From positions 64,081,040 to 64,145,039 of the forward strand of contig NC_080419.1 in the NCBI RefSeq assembly GCF_029873635.1: a stretch of DNA of 64,000 bases. The letters are read 5' to 3'. Below the pieces are notes generated by a model that worked only from the letters and a program-made list of their open reading frames with translations, did not search any database and was not told the origin of the DNA. The position numbers and the translations under genes are program-made. This document shows, in pieces, positions 23,901 through 38,900 of this stretch (the first letter of the stretch is position 1; each line of letters opens with the position of its first letter). This DNA is from Malania oleifera (Eukaryota > Streptophyta > Magnoliopsida > Santalales > Ximeniaceae).

Positions 23901-26900
23901 TAGCCAAACACTAGCTCCAAAAAATTCCCCATTTTTATTGATCAAATCACTATTTAGTATATGGGGCTACCAAATTGAATGATTCGAATTCCTCGTCCCA
24001 ATCTTGCAAACACGGATATGCCAAATCCATCTGAAAGGCAATTTGTTTCCACCGAAGATACCCTCACCCACCAAGTTTGATTTGGGTTCTGCTTAAGTAC
24101 AAATTAAAACTCACACTCTGATTTTATTCAATCTCTCTATCTGGACTGATGTTCTGCAATCCACTTCTTTCATGATCCGTAACAGCCATAATGGCAATGT
24201 TAGTTGTGATGAGAGAGGGAGAGGTTTCATGAGTCATCCATAAACCAATTGTCAGATCCCTCTGCATTCAACAGCCTCCCAATACCCTTGTTTCCCCTCT
24301 TGCTTTCATTCCCACTAGTAGTTTGAGCACTAGTTTCTTGAAATGGGTTTAATGTCTTTTCTTTTTTGATGGGTCGAGTGAGAATTCATTAATATGGCTC
24401 CAAGGGGGTGCCTCTCAGGCACAAGAAAAGAAAAATAAGATACAGAAAAAATGTTGAATCAATTGTGTGGCAGGGTATCCAAGAAACCAACAAAATTGTA
24501 TGTGTCCAGCTTGTACAATAGACTAAACCAATTTGCAAAAGTTGTGAGCTATCTTTCCTTGAGGATTGTGAAAGAAATAGTTGAAGGAGTTTCTCCCAGT
24601 CCACATATCCGAAAATTGGTGAGTGGGAACAATGACAAGTTTATTCCCCCTTTTTGTAGGTATGCTTTCCAAGCCCAATCTCCTTTTTCATAGTTTCAGC
24701 TGTAGCCCAGTGCTGGCTAGTTAGAGCAGTAGCTGGATTCTCAAAATTGCTGATCTAGGCACAGTCAAGTTGAATATGGTCAACAAATTCAACATCATAT
24801 TTGCTAAAAAGAATTTGTTAACCAAATTTATTTTTTTCCGGAGATTATTAATAGTGAGGATCTTCCCCAAACTTGCCCCTTAACCCAAAAAAAAATAAAG
24901 AACTTTCATTGGCGCTGGAGTTCTCCCAATAGTTCCTAGGGGAAGCTAATCCTGCCCTCAGAGGGGTTGTCCAACTGTTGCTTGTAGAATGAACTGACCG
25001 TGAAGTCCACTTTTGTTAAGCTCCCATTTAGGCATTCAGGTTTGTTGAATTGGGGACATTTCTGTATAAGTAGACATAGAAATCAGCGAAAGAGTCTAGC
25101 TGGTAATCATGGGCATTTCTCAGAAAGTGGATGTTTCAAGAATTTCTATTATCAGAGTGGTCAGCATGCATAATAATTAAAAATAGGAAATTGGGAACTA
25201 AGTGGGGAGGAGATGCATCAGGCATCGTACCAAAAGAAGATGTCACCATTTCCAGCATTGAAATGGATGAGAATGAAGAAATCTTCCCAAACTTTTTTAT
25301 CCACTTTCAGAAACTTACCACATAGGACTGCTAGACTTGTTGGATGCACACCCATTGTGATCAAATTCATAATTTAAAGCTATAATTTTTTTCCCAAGCC
25401 ATGTCATGTGTTGTAATTGGTTACAAAACAACTTATCATTTAACTATGTGGAATTTGAACACCTACCCAGTAGTTTGCTCAAGAAATCTTTTTTGGGTGT
25501 CTTCCAGACTTTTGGCCCTAGAGCAAGGCATGGGAAAGGGGAACATGAAGTAAGTAGGGAGGTTGAAGGGAGTACTTTTGATGAGAGGGAGTCTTTCTCC
25601 TTTAGGGAAGTTGTTTCTTCACCAACTAGCCAAGAATAAATATGAATGGAATGATGTTTGGGTGATTGAGGAACTAATGTTTCATTGCAACAGGGTTTTG
25701 ACAGATCAGATTCAAGGAATACAGTGAATTAAGTAATTATAAATGAAGAAGAAAATGCATAAGAAGAAATCAGATTGGAGGTGAAGCTTGGCATATTGCC
25801 ATAAGAAATTGTATTGTTGAAAATGCTGTCAAAGATTTTTTGCTGGAGATGCTGCTTTTGTGCTGTTAGGGTGTAGCTGTGGAGTGATGCTTGAATACAA
25901 ATGATTATATAAATTAGACCATCAGATTGCTCGAGTATAAAACATTGCATTGATTAAGTATATGAACATTTATCAAATAATAAAAGTTGTAAAACTGTAG
26001 AGTTATGGAAAACACAATCTTTATTCTCATGGGTGAACAATTGAAGCCTCTAAAATATTATGTTTCATGTAATCTAGGAATTCAATATCTTTTTTCTCAT
26101 TTTTATGGAAAAGCAATGGAGGCCTCTCAGAAATTATGTTTCATGCAATCTCTTGTGTGATATGGCATGTGAGGTAAATTATACTGTACAGCCTGTACCT
26201 CCTTAGCATTGTTGCGATAATACTTTTCGTACTTGAAACTTAAAGGTGATTGAGGGAACTCCCAAAAGTTGTGCATCTTTCACTTTAAGTTGCCTGCTAC
26301 CCTTTTCGCCTTATTTATTTATTTATTTATTCATTTATTATTATTTTTTTAAATTTTCATTAATGGATAGGCAAACCCAATGAATGCACCCTTCCTTTCA
26401 TATGCAGATACACATATCTATGTTGTATGTCTGCATGTCCTATAATTTACAAAATGTTATACTTGTTCTTCTTTGACTCAAATAGATCATCAACACCTTC
26501 TCTATGACGAATCATTAATATTTATCTATTATAAACCAACTTGCGAATGTTAGAATATTATTATTTCAATTTGTGATTGTTGTTGTTGTTATCATATGAT
26601 TTGTATTGAATCTATTGATATTATATTGGAGGGAAAAGAGGTGTAAGAACAAAGAACTTTTAAGTAAAAGAAATAGTATGAATCTGTTTGTATGGAAGTG
26701 TCGGAAATATTTTTCAATTACAAAGACTAATGGGTTATGCGTGCATCACATGCATGTTTCCATTAGAGTTATGGTGCAATTCTAGTCGAAGGGTGTAAAG
26801 TGTCACCTAGTCGAACTTTTGAGGGTTCTTTGCCCATTTTGAACTTAATGATGCAAAATGGTTTGGCTTCATATTAAGAGGGGGCAGTGCAATTATTATA

Positions 26901-29900
26901 AAAAAGGGAGTTCAGTGCAATTTACCCCATTTTTGTAATTATTGCAGAGATTGTATCTGCATTTTGCTTTTTGTCCTGACTATTTAGTTTCTAATAAATT
27001 GATTTGGAGTGCTTATTGAATTTAATTTTCAGGTCAAGATCAAGAACTGGGTTAATGGTGTGGAAGGCGAAAGTGTAGTTGGGTTAAGTGCAAGATTTGG
27101 TGCTTCATTGCCAAGTCATGCTGAAAATGATCTCAAATTGCCTGCTGTTTTTTCAAATCCTTTAAATTGCTGTTCCAATTCCTTGTCAAAGGTTTGTTAC
27201 TGTTTACTTCATTAAATTTCTCTTATCTACTTCATGGAAAGTTACTAAAACATCATGAGTGAATAATTAACTTTTTTTCTTTAGAGGCTTCAAATTGCTT
27301 TGGAATGTGGACTTAATTGACCATAGTGCAAATTTTTTTTAATAAACAAAGAAATTTATTAGAAGAGATAAGAATGTGCAACAAAATAAAAGGTGGAAAA
27401 GAAAGGAAAACTAGGAGCATAAAAAATCCTCTCTTTACAACAATAACAAAAAATTACACCGGGAAATCATCATTGTCTGAAAGCCAAGTCAATGAAGCCG
27501 AGCCAACCAGCCTCACTGCAGGTCTCCCAGAGAAACATGATGAAAACAGCCATTCGCTGACACCCACAATGATGCAAGATAAACCACTCTACTCCAAACC
27601 AAATTATTAACTGTGGCGATCCCTTCGAAAATTCTAGCATCTCTCCAACCAAAGACACCAAATAACAGCCATAGTAGCACATCGCCACAAGGCTTTCCTA
27701 TCCTTCCCTTTTCCAAAACCCTCCAAAAGTGATAGATAATAAGTATTTAAAGTGGAGGGACAAATCCAATCTTCACCACTTATATACCAAATAATTTATT
27801 CCAGACAACCCAAGTTAAGGGGCAATGAAGAAACAAATGTGAGCAATTCTCCCCACTACTCGAGCAAAGGACACAAACATCTGGTTATGGCCTTGTTAGG
27901 CCTTCTCTTCTGAAGCACATCATTAGTATTGGTTCTATCGAGTGCTGCAGTCTGAATAAAAGCTTTTATTTTTGAGGGAGCTTCAGCTTCCAAATCAAAG
28001 AGTACAAACCAAAAAATCCTCATTAGGGTTGCAAGTCAAATAAGAGAAAAACGATTTACAAGAGAAATCTCCAGACCCTTTCATCATTCCCCTAATGAAC
28101 GTGAAAAGAATAAAGCAAATTGGTTCAAAGAACCAACTCATCAATCTCTCTATTATTGAGATTTCTCCCAAGAGAGCCCTTGCAAAAGAAAAAAAAAAAA
28201 TCAGAAATAGGGGTATCATGAAGAATAGAGACTTGATGAAGATGAGGAAAAGCAATAACCAATGACATCTCCCCAATCCAAAGGTCCTTCTAGAAATGAA
28301 TCCACTCCCTGTTTCCCACCCTGTACTGGATTTTTTAGGAAAGAAACAATTGTAAATCTGAGAAATAAACTTCTACGAACTCACATGAGTAATACTATCC
28401 CCAACTTTAGCATCTCACCGATTCTGTATTGGACCAAATTTACTATAGATTACCTTATGCCAAAGAGAATTAGATTCTCAAGGAAAGCGCCATAGCCATT
28501 TCCCCACCAAAGAAATATTTTTGGACATCAAATTGCCAAGACCTAGACTTCCATCCCTTTTAGACCTACACAGTCTCCCAACCTACAAGGTGATCTCTGA
28601 CTCTCTCCCCCACTTGACCACAAGAAATCCCTCATTAATTATCAAGCTTGCGCATTCTCATAGGAATTCTAAAAGGAGAAATATAATACAAGGGAATGGA
28701 AGATAGACATGCATGAATAAGAGTAATCTGATCCTCTTAGGTGAAAAAATTTCCTTTCCACCCATCCAGTCTCCTAGCCGCTCTCTAAGAATAGGATCCC
28801 AGAAAGGATCAGCATTAGGATTACCACCTAAGGGAACACCTGCATTTATAATTGGTCAATTCTAAACCGCACAACCGACAAGCCTAACAAAAGGATCAAC
28901 ATTAATGCCATGGCCCACCAGACCACTGTTGGAAAAGTTAATCTTCAAGCCAGAAGCTTTCTTGAAAACCTGAAGGATAGTTAGCAAATTAGAAAAGCAA
29001 CACATGTTATCTGTGAGGAAGAGAATAGTATCATTTGCAAATTGTAGATGTGAAATGATACACTCCATTTCCTACCTTAATCCCCTCCACAAGCCCTCTA
29101 TCAACTGCTCTCTCAATCATCTTGCTCAAACCATCAACTACAATATAAAGAGAAAAGGGGAGAGGGGATCGCCCTGTCTAAGACCCTGGGACGCATGAAA
29201 CCAAGCCCTAGCCTCACCATTAACTGAAACAAAGAAGACCACAGAAGATAAGCATTCTCTAATCCATTTCTTCCACCTCAAACCAAAACCTTTTCTATCC
29301 ATAATCTCGTCCAAGAAACTCTAGTTCACCCTATCATAGGCTTCACCCTATCATAGGCTTCTTCAAAATCTAGTTTCAGCACTATACCCGCCTTTTTCCT
29401 ATGGACAGTGTGTTCAACCACCTCATTAGCTATCAATGCAGCATCAAGGATCTATCTATCACCTCTTAAAGCGCTTTGGCTAAGAGGGTTAGTGTCCTCC
29501 AAAACAGTAGTCAATCTCTTAGATAACATCTCAGTCAAAATCTTATAGACACTTGTGATTATGCTAATTGGTCTAAAATCTTTGACTTTAACCACACAAT
29601 CCTTTTTAGGCACTAGGGTTGTAAAAGTAGAATTTATGTTCCTCCCTACTACCTCATTATGTAAAAATTCAAGATAAATTTTGAGCAAGCCTTCAGAATA
29701 TCCCACCGGTACTGAAAGAAAGCTATTGTAAAATCATCATGCCCAGGGGTGTTCTCTCTATTCATTTCAAAAAACCAAAATTTTAATCTCTTCTTCCTCA
29801 AAGGGTCTCTCTAGCCAAATTTCTTTATCAGCTAATATAGGACACCAATCTAGCCCCTTGACCATAACTCTCCTTTTGTCCTCCTCTGAGAAGTGATTCC

Positions 29901-32900
29901 TATAAAAATCAATAATCAGCCCTGCAATATGTTTCAAATCCCTAATAACCTCTCCTTTATCATCCTAAAGCTCTTTAATAAAATTTTTTCTTCTCCTGCC
30001 ATTAGCCACCCTATGGAAGAGTCTAGAATTACAATTCCCGCTTCTGACCCAATTCATCCTAGATTTTTTCCCGCAGCTCATCTCTTCCCTTAATGCAACC
30101 TGCTCAAACTCATTGGACAACAGCAATATCCTAAAGAATGAAAGCCTTCTCAGTTTGTTTATCAATCACCGCCAATTCCTCAAGAATATTCTTTTTGCTA
30201 GATCTAACATCACCAGAGGTCTCAATATTCCAAATTTTCAGTTTCTTTTTCAAATGCTTCAATTTTTTCATAGAGAAAAAACCTTCCCACCCTTAGTGCA
30301 ACTTATGTTAGATGTTTTTCAAAACATTCCTCAAAACTTTGGAAATATCTTTGTGAAACATTGCAATTTTAAGTTTGTTTTTGGGGTTGACAAAAGATGC
30401 ATCATGATGTCTCCAGGGATCATTTTATATAAACAATAAATTGTATCTTTTGCTTTTTTCAGTTATCACAATGTGCTGCCTTGTCTATGCGTGGTGATTG
30501 CGCGTTCATGAAGAAAGCAGATATTGCACAATCAGGAGGAGCAGCAGCTCTGTTGGTGATAAATGACAATGAAGGTTTAATTATTGGCTGGAATCTGATG
30601 TTTTAATTTTGATATTTGATGTTCAGCTATTTAACCGTGTTGATATTTCCTAGTCAGCTTAACAGATATTAAACCTAACTTCTTTGTTTTTTTTTTTTTT
30701 GTGCCCTCCCTTCCGCTACATTGTCAGATCTTTTCAAAATGGTTTGTTCTGAAGATGATACTACTGTGAATATTACAATTCCTGTTGTCATGATTCCAAA
30801 GTCAGGAGGAGAGACTTTTAATAAATCTATCGCAGGTGGAGGGAGAGGTGAGCCTATTAATTTATTCTATTCGTTCAAACGCTTGCTTGGTTATGTTTAT
30901 CGCTTAAGGACTATTGAAACCTTCAGCAGATGGAAAGATATCTTCTGTATTGATAGATGCATGGGTTAGGAAGGAGTGTGGTCTTAAACTTTGGTAATTT
31001 CCTGATATTTTGGTCTCAGGAGGGTTTGAAGTTAAATTGGGTTCAATATTTTTTACTTCAAATACTTGCTGAAATTTGGGAATTCCTGAAATTGAGTCAA
31101 AATTCTACAAATTTTGGAAATTTCATTCAAAACAAATGCATTCTTGGAAATGGGAATTTGTTTTCTACTAGGAGGGGCCTTAGCTTAGTTACTCCCCTGG
31201 ATTCCTCTTTTTTCTTTACTTTCTTCTTCCTATCTTTTTTGTATTTGGCTTATTTTATTTTTTCTAAAAAAGAGATGTGAAATTAGGAATAATGCACAAT
31301 GAATGACAAGCTGTCCTTCACAAAAGAATGAGTGCAAAATGGCAGAAGTTGAATTTTTGGCTAAACCTATTGTTATTTTCCAGCTGTTCGTTTTGTACCT
31401 TCTGTGGGGTTCTCAGTTTTTTGTTTTTAGCTGTATTGAAATTGAATTTTTACGTTTATTTGCATTGTAATGTGATATATGATTAACTATATTTCATCAT
31501 GCAGTGGAACTTCTGCTTTACGCCCCTAATCGCCCGGTTGTTGACTACTCTGTGGTATTCCTATGGTTGATGGCTGTTGGAACAATTGTTTCTGCTTCAC
31601 TGTGGTCAGATTTTATTGCATGTGAGCAGAATGACGAACGTTATAATGAATTATCACCAAAGGTTATTAACTTCTCGCTTCTATTTCAGTTTTTGAAATT
31701 TCTGCTGAATATCCTTACTTTTACAATATGTTTTTTCCCCATTCAAATGCCTTTAAATCTTGATACATGTCATAGCTTCTACCAATAAAGAAATTAAAAA
31801 GAAAAAGAAAAATTGTAAAATATATAATTTAGCTTCTAAAATAGAATTAAATGTAAGATCACTCTTATTCAGGCTTGTCTGTCTAGTATCCCATTGTATT
31901 ACTGGTCAGATTCGTGTATGGATTGCTAGCAAGTGAGAAAATAATGAGAGATTTCTCGTCGTATGGAACTAGGGGTCTTGGGGATCATTTGGTGAGTTGG
32001 GATGTGGTATGTTGGTCAATTTTTTTTTTTTTTAGGTGGGGTGGGGGGTGGGTTGGTGTCTAAAATCATTGCTCCCTAAGCTAAATGGATTTGGTGATTT
32101 CCCTTAGAGGATTCTTTCCATTGGCATAAATTAATTAGAAGCAAGTTTGGTTTGAATGAGTCTGGCTAGGACACCAATTTTAGTTTTAGATTTTCTTCAG
32201 AGAGCTTGTGGAGATTATCTCTCAGATTTATCCCCTATTCATCCCCCATACATAATTTGTAGTGGGGAGGGGCTCTCAGATGTGTTTTTGGAAAGATCTT
32301 GATTGGGGAATGTTGTTCTATCTACTTCTTTTCCTTGTCTCTTCCATTTGAGCTCAGAGCATAATAGTGTTATTTCTTATTTAGCTATGGACCCAGGTAG
32401 TCCTTGGCTTCTTGGGATTTTCATTTTAGAAGATCTCTTAATAATACGGAATTGGATGAGCTACATCCTTGTTGATTTTGTTGAATAATTGCCATATTTC
32501 TTTGGGAATGGATTCTCATTCTTGGTCCTTGGATCCTTTGGGGATGTATTCATGTAAATCATTTTGTGAGTTCTTGGCCCGTTCTAATTCTTCTTTTCCT
32601 TTTTATTCTGTTATTGGGAAGGCCAAAATCCCCCCCAAAATTACGGCTTTTATCTGGTTGGTCGTGCTTAATAGAATCAATACCAATGACATGTTGCAGA
32701 TAAGGAAATGCTTGCTGAGTGTGGAAAAAGTTATTTGGTGTTCTGGAAGAAAGCTGGGTTTGTCTGAAGTTGGCGTAGGACTTTTTGGCTATTTCATTCA
32801 TAGGTTTTGGAAGGAGAAAAGACATGGCCGTGTTACGGAAATGTGCGTGTGTGTGCGTGTGTTTTTTTTTTTTTTGGTAGTGTTGTGGGGGTTATAGATG

Positions 32901-35900
32901 GAACATAATGCACATATCTTTTTGGGGAAGAAGTTGAATTGTCTGCTGGTTTTGGAAAAGATTTACTACACAAAATTATTGTGGTATGTTATGGGTATTT
33001 TAAAGGAGTAAGCTTTTTGGATGTCAGTAAGATTGGCAGAGTCTGATAGCATGATGTAACCTTTTTTGAGGGGACATCTTATTTCTCTAGTGGATGAATC
33101 TTTTTTTTTTTGCTAATCAGTGGATGAACCCATTTTGAATCCATCAATGATTTATGTTCCCTGAATCCCTCCCCCCCACCCCCCTTTGTGTTCGTCCTCT
33201 TTTTACTACCCTTATCCCTCTCAAGAAATCTTCTCCTCCTCTTCCAAATCCATCAGCTACTGATCTAGAGAGACAATTGAGGATTTATGAACTACGAAAA
33301 GCAAGCACAGACGTCACTACCACCATTTAGCTGCCTTTTTTTTGCGCCTTACTTTTTAGATTTCTAGTATTAGAGATCCATCGAACTTGGATTTGCGCAT
33401 TACTCACTGGAAAGCTACTTGAACATGTGCACAGTTGTCTTTAGTTGCTTATCATATTAGTCATTATGTTTCAGTTCTTCACCTTCTAGTCCTATGCATT
33501 CTTTTGCCTTGTCTATTCTTCTTGGTTTCTATCCCTTCCTCCGACGTTGAAGTGCGTGCTAACCTTGGGTGGAAGTATGCAATGGATGTAAAAATGGATG
33601 CCTTGACCACTTGAGGGACATGACTTGGTTAGGTGTTGTTGCGTATACACTATATACCATCAAATATCTTCTGATGGCTCTATCAAATAGGTTAAGGCTC
33701 AGTTGGTTGCCAAGGGGTACATTCAGCATATGGTATGGATTATTTTGTGCCCTTCTCTCCTCTTGCTTGACTAAACTTTGTTCATGTATTGATCTTGTTG
33801 TCACTTAATTTTGATTGGCCCTTGTACCATTTGGATGTGAAGAATGCCTTTTTGTTACGAGGTGTACATGAAGCAACCTCCTGGGTATGTTGCTCAGGGG
33901 CAGGATGGTAAAGTATGTAGGTTGTAGAAGGCCATTTATGGTCTTAAGCCTATTTTGACAAATTTAGTGTTGTAATCTCTGCATTTGGCTTTATCTAGTG
34001 CTACTCTAATCATTCAGTTTTTGTCCACAAAAAGGGGACAGGTGTGATCTAGTGGTTTATGTTGATGATATCATCATCATCAACAGTGGTTCGGCTGGGA
34101 TTTTACATGTTAAGCAGTTGTTTCAAGAAAAATTCCATATTGAGGACATGGGTACTTACTTTCTTGGTTTTGAGATTGTACAGTGTAGGAAAGGGACAAA
34201 TCTATTTGAGCTAAAATATACGTTGGACTTGCTAAGTGAGACTGGTTTGTTGGAAACTAAACCAGTTGATGCTCCTATGGATCCCAATAGGAAGTTTTCT
34301 GGGATGCTGGGTTGGACTTTAAGTATAAATTTAAATATAAACGTCCATATAGGTAGTTGGTTGGCAAGTTGATCTGCTTGACTGTCACTATACCTGACAT
34401 TTCTTTTGTAGCGGGGTGGTGAGTCAGTTTATGGAAAATTCTAAACCACCACTTTTGGATGCTGTTTCTAAAATTTTGTGGTATCTCAAAGCCTCTCTTG
34501 GCAGAGGTTTGGTATATAAATGTAATAGAAATTGTGAAATCGTGGGGTACTGTGACGTAGATTCTGCTGGCTTTGTTGATGACAGATGGTCTACTACTGG
34601 ATGCTGCTCATTCGTGGGAGGTTACCTTGTTACCTGGTCTAGCAAGAGACAAATCATTGTAGCAAGATCTAAAGCTGAAGCAGAGTGTCGAGCTATGGCT
34701 CATACTGTGAGTGAGCTTATGTGGCTGAAGTCTTTTATGTCAACAAAGCAAATAGTTATGTTTTGTGATAATAAAACCACTGTTTCATGAGAGGACACAG
34801 CACATTGAAGTTGACCTTAATTTTTATTTATTTATTTTTTATAGCAAAAGAAATTTCATTAATAGGGAAAGAATTTACAAGGAGGGAGATAAGATATCTC
34901 CTGAAGAAAATCTGGTTAAAACCAGAACAACAAAAATCAAGCCAACCAGTTCCTCCAATCCCTATTTAAATCCTGAAAGCTAGCTTTCTAGAAATTCCAA
35001 ACCCGACACTCCATAAAGAAGCCATGTACTGAAACTTTTCCCACACCAATGACCAATTTAACTTCTTCCCAGAAAAAAAATTGCGTGTTATGTTCCAGCC
35101 ATAAACCTCTTAAGACTGCAAGCTTTTCACACTTCAACAGACCTGCCCTATCCTTCCTTCTCCCAAAGCCAGCAAATGAGATGTGTAATGGGCCTTCGGC
35201 TGAATAGGGGCAAACTCAACTCTCTTCCATAATACCAAAGAGTTTATTCCATATCCTCCACGCAAAATCACAATCCAAAAATGAGATTGGATGCTGTTTT
35301 GGGATTCCCATAACATAGCACACACACATCTGGAGAGTGAGCCTTCAAAGGTCTCCTAATGTTATTGGTATTAATTTTGTTAGGGACACTGTGTTAAAGA
35401 AGGTCGTGAGGGAACTTTGTGAAATTTGTACATCAGTTAGGCTATGTTTTTACGAAGCCTCTATTTAAGCCTGCATTGTCTAATGGTTGTTACAAACTGG
35501 GTTATGTGATACTTTTACACCTCCAGCATGAAGGGGAGTGTTACAAAATAATATGTTATTTTGGCAGGTCCTGTGATGAACAACAAATTGCAATAACCAA
35601 AGAAACAAAAACAAGTTACGTCAAAATAGCCTGCCCATCATGTTTTAGATTGAAAAAACAGACCCCTTAAAAGCAAGCAGTGGAAAATGTTCAAAGATAT
35701 GCCAAAAACCAGATTCTTTCCTAGAACAGTGATATGAATAAACCCCTTCCATTGAAAATTCACATCCCTCTCCAACTAAATGCTCCACAAAACAACAAAA
35801 ACTGCACATTTCCACTGTCTACTAGTGTCCTTACTCCTTCCAAAACCTCTTGACAGATTAGTAGAAAACTAAACAATCTCAACCAAACAAACCCAAATGA

Positions 35901-38900
35901 TCTAGTCCTATCTCCAAGTAACTGAACAATGCAGAAAAAGAAAAAGAAAAGAAAAAAAAAAAAAAAGGAAAAAAAAGAAAGAAAGAAAAAGTGATAGCAA
36001 TCCTGGAACTTTCGTGAGATGAAATGGCTAGGGTAGAAAGCTAGAGAAATTGAAAAAATCAGGATTTAAATTTTGGCACATTGGAAAAGAGAAACATAAA
36101 AATTGGGTGGGAATCATTGTAGAAAAGACCTAAAAGATAATGTAGTAGATGTTAAAAGAATATTGTCATAAAAATCAAGATAGCTCTAGTTCTAAAGATA
36201 GTAAATGTCATTAGTGCGTATGCTCCCCAAATAGGCTTACCAAAAAACCTTATAATACAATTTTGGGAAGATATGGATAGTATTATACAAGGGATACCAA
36301 TGTCTGAAAAGACAAGACAAGAGCTGATTTGAATGGACACATTGGAAAGGACAATATAGGTTATGAGCGGATACATGGAGGCTATGGCTATGGAGATAAA
36401 ATTTAAGTAGGTGATACAGCTTTAGATACCATGTCCTATGATTTGGTTATTAAATACCTGATTTATAAATAGAGAAGAACATTTAATAACTTTCAAGAGT
36501 GGGCAAAGAGCCTAATACATTTCTTCTTAACTAGGAAGGGGGTCATCTATCATCTAAAGATTGAAAAATTATTCTAGGTGGAAGTTTGACTACACAACAT
36601 AGAGTCCTAATATTAGATAGAAGAGAAAGAACAACATAAATCAATGTAGGAGGACTAGTGGGTGGAGCTTGAAGGGAGAAAATATAGTAAAATGTAAAGA
36701 TAAAATGATTAAAGAGAGTGATTGAACTATAGGGGACAAGGTAGATGCGAACACTATGTGGCATAGAATGGCTAACTCTATTATAAAGATAGCAAAAGAG
36801 GTTTTAGGTGAATCTAGAGGAAGATACTTGGGCAGTAAAGAAATTTGGTGGTGGGATCAAGATGTACAAAAAAGCCATAAAGACAAAAAGAAATTGGTAT
36901 AAAACATGGAAAAGTAGTAGAAATATAGAAAATCTTGAAAAGTACAAAGAGGCAAGAAAAGATGCAAAAAAGGCTATTAGTGAAGCTAAACATAGAACTT
37001 ATAATACTTCATATACTAGACTAGACACAAAAGAAGGAGAAAGAGACATTTATAAGCTTGCTTGAGCTAGAGAAAGAAAATGTGAAGATTTTGGTAATGT
37101 AAAATGTATAAAGGACGAGAATGATAATGTCTTAATCAATGAAGAAGACATAAAAGATAGGTTTCGAAGATACTTTAGAATGAAAACCAATTTGGAAGCT
37201 TGAGCTTAGAAGTGACAAATGAGGAAAAGACTAAAAATAGGAGATTTATGCACAAAGCAGAGTACTCGAAGTTAAGATGGCTTTAAAAAATATGAAAAGT
37301 GGGAAATTTATAGGACCAAATAAAATGCCAATTGAAGTTTGGAAATGTTTAGGGGATAAAGGAAGTTTATCGTTAACTAATCTATTAAGGACTATTATTA
37401 AAACCAAGAAAATGTTGGAGGAATGGAGGGAAAACAGGTTAATAAAAAAGTGATATTCAAAATTGTAATAACTATCGCAGGATCAAGGTTATGAGACATA
37501 TAATGAAACTATGGGAAAGGGTAATTGAACAAAGAATAAGACTAATAAGAGTTCATGATAATCAATTTGGTTTATGCTTGGGAGATTGATAACAAAAGCT
37601 ATTTATCTTTTAAGAAGATCAGTGAAAAAGTTTATGGAAAAGAAAAGGGACCTGCATACGGTTTTTATTGACCTAGAGAAAGCCTACGATAGAGTACCTA
37701 GGGAAGTTTGTGGGTTTTAGATAATAAAGGTGTCTTTAGCAGATATACAAAGGTCATTAAAGACATGTATGATAGAGGAATGATCAGCATTTTGATTGTA
37801 GGAGAGGAATCTAGAGAATTTTCAATCACAATATGTGTACATCATGGTTCTATTTTTGATTTGGTGATTGATGAACTCATTGGGAATATCCAAAACGAGA
37901 TCCCTTGGTATATGTTGTTTGTAGATGATATTGTCTTGATCGATGAAAGTAGGAGTTGTGTGGAATCTAACTTAGAACTTTTAATAATCATTACAAAGTC
38001 TTAAGGGTTTTAGGATAAGTAGGAATAAGACATAATATATGTAATGTAATTTCAATAACGTAAGGGGGAGTATTAGAGAGAAAATTAAACTTGATAGTCA
38101 AGATATTAATAGCACTAGTAGATTTCGATATCTTGAATCTATTATGCAAGTAAAAGAAGAAATTGAAGAGGATGTAATACACATAGAGTTAGAGTAGGTT
38201 TGGTAAAATGGAGGAGTGCATCAATCGTGTTGTGTGATTGTAGAATACCCTTTAAAATTAAAAGGAAAGTTCTATAAGAGGGCTATAAGGGCAGCCATGT
38301 TTTTTAGATCAGAATGTTGGGCAACTAAGAAACATGTACAAAAAAGTAAAAGTTTCTGAAATGTGAAAGTTAAGGTGGATGAGTGGTATAACATTAAAAG
38401 ATAAATTAAGGAATGGACATACACACAATAACCTAGACATAGCACGGATTGAAGAAAAGATAAGGGGGGCCAACTTAGATGGTTTGGGCATTTGAAACAT
38501 AGAGGCAGTAATGCACCTGTGAGGAGGAGTGAGTTAGTTATTTTTTTTGACATTAAAAAGGATAGGTGGTAGACCTAAAATAACCTGGAATGAGGTAATT
38601 AGGAAGGATTTAATAGCTCTTAAGTTATTGGAGGAAAATGCTCTCGATCGGGTGAATCGGTGGAAAAGGATTCATGTAGCCAACCCCATCTAGTGGGACT
38701 TGAGGCTTCATCTTGTTTTTGTTGTTGTAATCCTAGCACTGTCATGACATAAATAATGTACATGTGGGAATAATGCCTTATAGGGCCTACTGCCCTGCAA
38801 CATTTGGTTGGTGCTACTCTATTAAGAACTAGAAACCAAATAAATGCCTTTATCTTGAAGAAAATTAGCCTTCCAAATATTATGATGAAAAAGGACAGAC

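Larger units (their letters stand above)
20912..27032 (+). other. SPPL intron 1 (6121 bp)
   Basis: GTAAAT ... TTTTCAG. Carries a minus-strand retroelement ORF, an Au-like SINE and a LINE 3' end, described separately. 20912-21290 and 21493-22100 show nothing recognisable. Confidence 0.85.
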
